NCBI RefSeq assembly: GCF_965227505.1
Contig: NZ_OZ245757.1
Location: forward strand, 4,092,001 to 4,156,000
DNA: 64,000 nt
Source: Pelagibius sp965227505
GTDB lineage: Bacteria; Pseudomonadota; Alphaproteobacteria; Kiloniellales; Kiloniellaceae
Direction: 5' to 3'
The notes below the pieces were generated by a model. It saw only the letters and a program-made list of their open reading frames with translations, was not told the origin of the DNA and did no database searches. Positions within the stretch are counted from its first letter, which is position 1, and each line of letters opens with the position of its first letter. The position numbers and the translations under genes are program-made. Below, piece after piece: positions 60,301 through 64,000 of this stretch.

Positions 60301-60705
60301 TCAGTCCCGGTTCGGGTAGAGGTTGTAGAGCTGGCCCTTGATGGTGACGCGTTCCGCCTTGACCCGCTTGTCGGTCTCATCGGCGGCGCGCTGCCCGATG
60401 ACCTTGATCTCCGTGCCCGGGGTCAGCATGTCGTCGGTGAGGCCCGCCCGCTCGTTGCGCCAGGGCTGGCCGACTTCGACGGTCCAGATCTCGCCCTCGG
60501 CGTCCACCGTCAGAAGCCCGTGCGGGTTGCCCAGACGCACCGTCTGGATGAGGCCCGTAAGCTCGAAGTTGCCGTCCTCGGTCCAGCGCCAGCCGTGGTG
60601 CGCGCGCGCCGGCCGGATGCCGAGCCCCGCGGCCAGCCCGGTGATGAGAACGCCTGCCGAAAAGGCAAGGCTGCTGGAGATCAGGAACCCTCGCCGCGTT
60701 GTCAT
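60301..60705 (-). CDS. DUF6152-family exported protein, Tat-type signal
   Basis: 134 aa. Twin-arginine start MTTRRGFLISSSLAFSAG followed by a hydrophobic stretch ending ARAHHGW; then an OB-like domain (FELTGLIQTVRLGNPHGLLT, WTVEVGQPWRNERAGLTDDM, GTEIKVIGQRAADETDKRVK). This is DUF6152, often paired with DUF6644-type membrane proteins and found near copper-related genes. ATG 60705 has GGAGG upstream. The conserved HHGW at the mature N-terminus could bind metal (inference). Confidence 0.82.
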   Translation of the reverse strand: MTTRRGFLISSSLAFSAGVLITGLAAGLGIRPARAHHGWRWTEDGNFELTGLIQTVRLGNPHGLLTVDAEGEIWTVEVGQPWRNERAGLTDDMLTPGTEIKVIGQRAADETDKRVKAERVTIKGQLYNLYPNRD

Positions 60706-60949
60706 GATGGTTTTGCCTCCGTTTGCTCCGCTGTTCGATGGCTTAGGCCGCCCGGCGGGCGGCTGGATTCGCTGGCAAGAGCCGCGCTCCTTAACCAAAA
60801 AAGATGTGGGCGCCGTCCTCCCAGGATCGAGCGGTATTTCGCAGACCCCAGGATTTCCGCCGTTTTTCCTGGCCTCGACCTCGGCCTTACAGAAAGTTTT
60901 AACCAGAGTCTTAACCATTCTTTAGGAATTCGAGGCTAATTTGAACCAT

Positions 60950-61059
60950 AGACGGCCTGGCACCCTCCCCGGGTCCTCCCGGGTCGTCTTTCGGATGTTT
61001 ATCCGTTCCTTGTAACGCCTCCCTGTTAAACTTGCCGCCGGGTTCGCCCGGCGGTTTTT
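60950..61059 (+). ncRNA. candidate trans-acting small RNA
   Basis: Three successive hairpins end in a strong intrinsic terminator: CCCGGG-TCCT-CCCGGG (60968-60983), CGGAT-GTTT-ATCCG (60992-61005) and CCGCCGGG-TTCG-CCCGGCGG + TTTTT (61035-61059). No ORF precedes the terminator on this strand. CCTCCC motifs occur in the first hairpin and in the single-stranded part, resembling the anti-Shine-Dalgarno motifs of several alphaproteobacterial small RNAs. The 5' end is a guess. Confidence 0.55.
61035..61059 (+). terminator. strong intrinsic terminator
   Basis: 8-bp GC stem CCGCCGGG / CCCGGCGG with a TTCG tetraloop and TTTTT. It has no upstream protein gene on the plus strand within 1.2 kb except the 2H phosphoesterase, whose transcript would have to cross two antisense genes. 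Confidence 0.9.
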
Positions 61060-61398
61060 CTGTCTGGACACCTTTCCGGGCGGCGCGGGCGTCGGGCGCT
61101 CCGTGAAGAGGCGCGCTACGCCAAATAAGCTGTAATACGTTCCGTGCTTCGGCTTATGATTGCAACGCGCGCCTGCGGCGGCGGCGGTGCCGCCGGGCGG
61201 GCAGAGGCTGGTTCGGTCCCACGCATTGCCGCGACGTCGGTTTTGTCAGGATGGATTCCCCCGGCCGCTTCGCTTCGATCCTGCGATTTCCCGGAGAAAG
61301 GCTACACCTTCAAGGCGTTAATGATTCTCCGCTTGACCGTCCGCAGGACATTGGTAGTGTTCGGGACGGCAAGTTGACAGGGTAGAACGCAAACAAGG

Positions 61399-61434
61399 GG
61401 AGGGGCCACGATCCATGCGGATCGAAGGCCCTCC
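61399..61434 (+). other. two-tier hairpin upstream of metY
   Basis: Outer arms GGAGGGGCC / GGCCCTCC (one bulge) enclose inner arms GATCC-ATGC-GGATC, followed by TTCAATTTT. Position 124 bp before metY. It could be a terminator or leader structure; it does not match the SAM riboswitch classes I know. Confidence 0.45.
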
Positions 61435-61557
61435 TTCAATTTTGGGCCCCCTTTACAGTTTTGGTCCTGCGTTTTTCTTCCAGCGATGTAGAGGAGATCT
61501 CTCCGGTTCGCCGCGGCTTGGTATAAGCTTGCCGGCCTACAACCGGAGTTCTTCACC

Positions 61558-62853
61558 GTGGCAGATCCCAAGTTTCTGAAGTTCGACACGCTCTCCCTGC
61601 ATGCCGGCCAGCAGCCCGACCCGGTGACCGGGGCGCGGGCGGTGCCGATCTACCAGACCACCTCTTACGTCTTCCGCGACACCGACCAGGCGGCGGCGCT
61701 GTTCAATCTGGAGCGTGCCGGCCACATCTACAGCCGCATCTCCAATCCAACGGTCGCGGTGCTGGAGGAACGGGTTGCCGCGCTGGAACTGGGGGTTGCC
61801 GCCATCGCCACCGCCTCCGGCCATGCGGCGCTGCATCTGGCGGTCGTAACCCTGATGGGCCAGGGCGGGCACATCGTCGCCTCGGCCTCGCTCTACGGCG
61901 GCTCCATCAATCTCTTCACCCACACCCTGCCGCGCTTCGGCATCACCACCAGCTTCGTCAATCCGCGCGACGTATCCGCTTTCCGCGACGCCATCCGCCC
62001 GGAAACCCGGCTGGTCTTCGCCGAGGGCCTGGGCAATCCGGGCCTGGAGGTGCTGGACATCCCGGCGGTGGCGGAGGTCGCGCACGATGCCGGTCTGCCG
62101 CTGATGATCGACAGCACCTTCGCTACGCCTTATCTCTGCCGCCCGGTGGAACTGGGCGCCGATCTGGTCATGCACTCGGCGACCAAGTGGCTGGGCGGCC
62201 ACGGCCTGGCGCTGGGCGGGCTGCTGGTCGACGGCGGGCGTTTCGACTGGGAGGCCAGCGGCCGCTTCGACACCCTGACCGAGCCTTACGAGGGCTACCA
62301 CGGCATCGACTTCGCCGAGGAGTTCGGACCCCAGGCCTTTGCCATGCGGGCGCGGGCGGAGGGCCTGCGCGACTTCGGTGCGGCGATGAGCCCGCAGAAC
62401 GCCTTTTACATTCTTCAGGGCGTGGAGACGCTGCCCTTGCGCATGGAGCGTCACATGGCCAACACCCACAAGGTGCTGGAGGCATTACAGCGCGAGGACG
62501 CCGTTTCCTGGGTCATCCACCCGGATCTGCCGGAGCATCCCGATCACGCCCTGGGCCAGAAGCTGATGCCGCGCGGCTGCGGGTCCATCGTTTCCTTTGG
62601 CGTGAAGGGTGGCCGTCCGGCGGGAGCGAAGTTCATCGAGGCCTGCCAGCTTTCTTCCCACCTCGCCAACGTGGGAGACGCCAAGACCCTGGTGATCCAT
62701 CCGGCCAGCACCACCCATCAGCAGATGACTGGGGAGCAGCTGGCCGCTGCCGGCGTCGGCGAGGACATGGTGCGCCTCTCCGTCGGCCTGGAGGACCCGG
62801 ACGATATCATCGGCGATCTGCGCCAGGCGCTGCGGATCTCCCAAAAAGATTGA
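61558..62853 (+). CDS. metY: O-acetylhomoserine sulfhydrylase
   Basis: 431 aa. PLP enzyme of the Cys/Met metabolism family that makes homocysteine from O-acetylhomoserine and sulfide. Motifs are FDTLSLHAGQQPDPVTGARA, the Tyr pair in YQTTSYVFRDT, YSRISNPTVAVLEERVAALE, the PLP Lys in HSATKWLGGHGLALGG, and VGLEDPDDIIGDLRQAL. The length and insertion pattern favour MetY over the shorter MetZ. GTG start at 61558. It leads a probable operon with the hydrolase and thioesterase genes. Confidence 0.92.
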   Translation: MADPKFLKFDTLSLHAGQQPDPVTGARAVPIYQTTSYVFRDTDQAAALFNLERAGHIYSRISNPTVAVLEERVAALELGVAAIATASGHAALHLAVVTLMGQGGHIVASASLYGGSINLFTHTLPRFGITTSFVNPRDVSAFRDAIRPETRLVFAEGLGNPGLEVLDIPAVAEVAHDAGLPLMIDSTFATPYLCRPVELGADLVMHSATKWLGGHGLALGGLLVDGGRFDWEASGRFDTLTEPYEGYHGIDFAEEFGPQAFAMRARAEGLRDFGAAMSPQNAFYILQGVETLPLRMERHMANTHKVLEALQREDAVSWVIHPDLPEHPDHALGQKLMPRGCGSIVSFGVKGGRPAGAKFIEACQLSSHLANVGDAKTLVIHPASTTHQQMTGEQLAAAGVGEDMVRLSVGLEDPDDIIGDLRQALRISQKD

Positions 62854-62905
62854 CCGGCGCCGCTGTCGCTCCAGCCGCCCGAACCCAGAGGATGGATTAG
62901 CCGGA

Positions 62906-63694
62906 ATGGAACTTTCAGTGGACGGCGCGCGGGTCTATGCCGCGACCGGCGGGCGCAGCTTCGACCCCGATCTGCCGGTGATCGTGTTTCTGCACGGCGC
63001 CGGTCTCGATCACACGGTCTGGGCCCTGCCCGCGCGCTACTTCGCCCACCGCGACCGCAGCGTGCTGGCCGTCGACCTGCCTGGCCACGGCCGCTCGGAG
63101 GGGGCGCCGCTGACCTCCATCGAGGCCATGGCCGACTGGGCCGTGCGGCTGCTGGATGAGGCGGCGCTGGAGACGGCGGCGCTTGTCGGCCACTCCATGG
63201 GGGCGCTGATCGCGCTCGACTGTGCCGGGCGTCATGGGGGCCGGGTGCGCGCCGCGGCGCTGATGGGGGCGGCGCCGAAGATGCCAGTGCATCCGGACCT
63301 CCTGGCGGCGGCGGAGGCCGACGACCCGCTCGCCTTCGAACTGATGACCTCCTGGGGCTTCGGGCCCAGCGGCCACTACGGCGGCGCGCGCCTGCCCGGC
63401 GCCTGGATGATGGGCGGCGGCGAACGCCTTTTGGAGCGCATCCGGCCCGGCGTGCTGCATGCCGACCTTTCGGCCTGCAATGCCTACCAGGGCGCCTTGG
63501 AGGCGGCGGCCAAGGTAGCCTGTCCGCTGCTGATGATCATGGGGACACACGACAAGATGACCCCGGCGCGCGCCGGCACCAAGCTGGCCGCCGCCATCGG
63601 CGGCGCCCGCCAGGTCACCATCCCAGCCTGTGGCCACATGATGCTGGCCGAGAAGCCCGACGAAAGCCTGGATGCCCTCCGAACGATCCTGTGA
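62906..63694 (+). CDS. alpha/beta-hydrolase
   Basis: 262 aa. Complete triad visible: nucleophile in LVGHSMGALIALD, Asp in LMIMGTHDKMTPA, and His in IPACGHMMLAEKP; oxyanion region IVFLHGAGLDHTVW. Soluble, esterase- or lipase-like; substrate unknown. It lies 52 bp after metY and 9 bp before a thioesterase gene. Confidence 0.88.
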   Translation: MELSVDGARVYAATGGRSFDPDLPVIVFLHGAGLDHTVWALPARYFAHRDRSVLAVDLPGHGRSEGAPLTSIEAMADWAVRLLDEAALETAALVGHSMGALIALDCAGRHGGRVRAAALMGAAPKMPVHPDLLAAAEADDPLAFELMTSWGFGPSGHYGGARLPGAWMMGGGERLLERIRPGVLHADLSACNAYQGALEAAAKVACPLLMIMGTHDKMTPARAGTKLAAAIGGARQVTIPACGHMMLAEKPDESLDALRTIL

Positions 63695-63703
63695 CGTGAG
63701 CCG

Positions 63704-64000
63704 ATGACCGATTCTGTTGCCCAGACCCGAGTTGCGACCCGTGCGGCCTACCCGCACTTCCTCACCATCCCGACGCGCTGGATGGACAACGACATCTACG
63801 GCCACGTGAACAACGTGGTCTACTACTCCTACTTCGACACGGTCATCAACGAGTACCTGATCCGCGAAGGCGGGCTCGACATCCACGATGGCGGGGTGAT
63901 CGGCGTCTGCGCTGAGAGCGCCTGCCAGTACAAGGCCGCCTTCGCCTTCCCGGAAAACGTCGAGGCGGGTTTGCGCGTCGCTCACCTGGGCAACCGCGCG
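63704..64000 (+). CDS. acyl-CoA thioesterase (4HBT), truncated by the window edge
   Basis: First 99 codons only. Hot-dog thioesterase signature TRWMDNDIYGHVNNVVYYSY (the Asp of the 4HBT active site), then FDTVINEYLIREGG and VCAESACQYKAAFAFPENVE. Hydrolyses acyl-CoA. The ATG follows GTGAG 9 bp after the hydrolase stop, so the two are cotranscribed. Confidence 0.88.
   Translation, partial: MTDSVAQTRVATRAAYPHFLTIPTRWMDNDIYGHVNNVVYYSYFDTVINEYLIREGGLDIHDGGVIGVCAESACQYKAAFAFPENVEAGLRVAHLGNRA

Larger units (their letters stand above)
60706..61557. other. 850-bp gene-free region
   Basis: No convincing protein gene. It holds tandem TTAACCA motifs (60899-60905, 60911-60917), a small-RNA candidate ending at a strong terminator (61035-61059), and a second hairpin (61399-61434) before metY. 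The remainder has no recognisable feature. Confidence 0.6.

Noticed and set aside
60899..60917. CtrA binding site
   Set aside because: TTAA motifs are separated by 8 bp rather than the 7 bp of the consensus; mentioned only as a direct repeat.
61380..61557. SAM riboswitch upstream of metY
   Set aside because: The hairpin present does not show the conserved cores of SAM-I or SAM-II; no supporting motif found.

Overview
The window reads as chromosome of a GC-rich alphaproteobacterium, most likely of the Rhodospirillales/Kiloniellales type (inference). Lineage clues are a TrcR (DUF1013) gene, DUF1192 and two DUF465/YdcH small proteins, COQ9, a ScfR-type regulator, purE-purK with GTGA coupling, and a copy of a palindromic repeat of the kind seen in many alphaproteobacteria. 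There are no rRNA genes, no complete canonical tRNA, no insertion sequence, no prophage and no CRISPR array.

Layout. 1-8.4 kb: a truncated PAS sensor; a Tat-exported PhoX phosphatase behind a triple Pho box; a cupin; a TPR protein; a GNAT; rpsU; def; COQ9. 8.5-14.2 kb: an operon of an RpiR regulator, a complete Fe(III)-family ABC importer and a histidine phosphatase, suggesting uptake of a phosphorylated substrate. 14.2-20.1 kb: purEK, a diguanylate cyclase, phosphofructokinase, ubiX and small proteins. 20.1-25.3 kb: a GT2 glycosyltransferase, a fatty-acid desaturase, and an acyl-CoA ligase-TetR pair with a matching palindrome at the desaturase promoter. 25.3-27.5 kb: a 1.1-kb leader with two tRNA-like modules and two mini-ORFs, then a slipin without a membrane anchor. 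27.5-31.2 kb: a DegT aminotransferase, a sugar-transfer-type ATP-grasp protein and a membrane protein. 31.4-44.4 kb: prpE, an SDR, a cyclooxygenase-like haem peroxidase, two LysR regulators with divergent targets, pirin, DUF5996, trcR and a quinone reductase.

44.5-48.0 kb holds a DctB/DctD-like sigma-54 two-component pair. 48.1-49.3 kb holds a small, lower-GC operon of a polynucleotide-kinase-like P-loop enzyme overlapping a Thg1-family 3'-5' RNA polymerase, a plausible RNA-end repair unit. 49.3-60.7 kb: a peptidoglycan-binding protein, a ketopantoate-reductase-family enzyme, ScfR, a TAXI-TRAP transporter, a cobalamin riboswitch with a lone CbiM, an AEC transporter, a 2H phosphoesterase and a DUF6152/membrane-protein pair. 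A small-RNA candidate lies at about 60.95-61.06 kb. metY, a hydrolase and a truncated thioesterase close the window.

The strongest candidates for something new are the tRNA-like/slipin locus, the kinase-Thg1 operon, and a recurrent pattern of 8-19-bp tandem duplications centred on stop codons or start codons.
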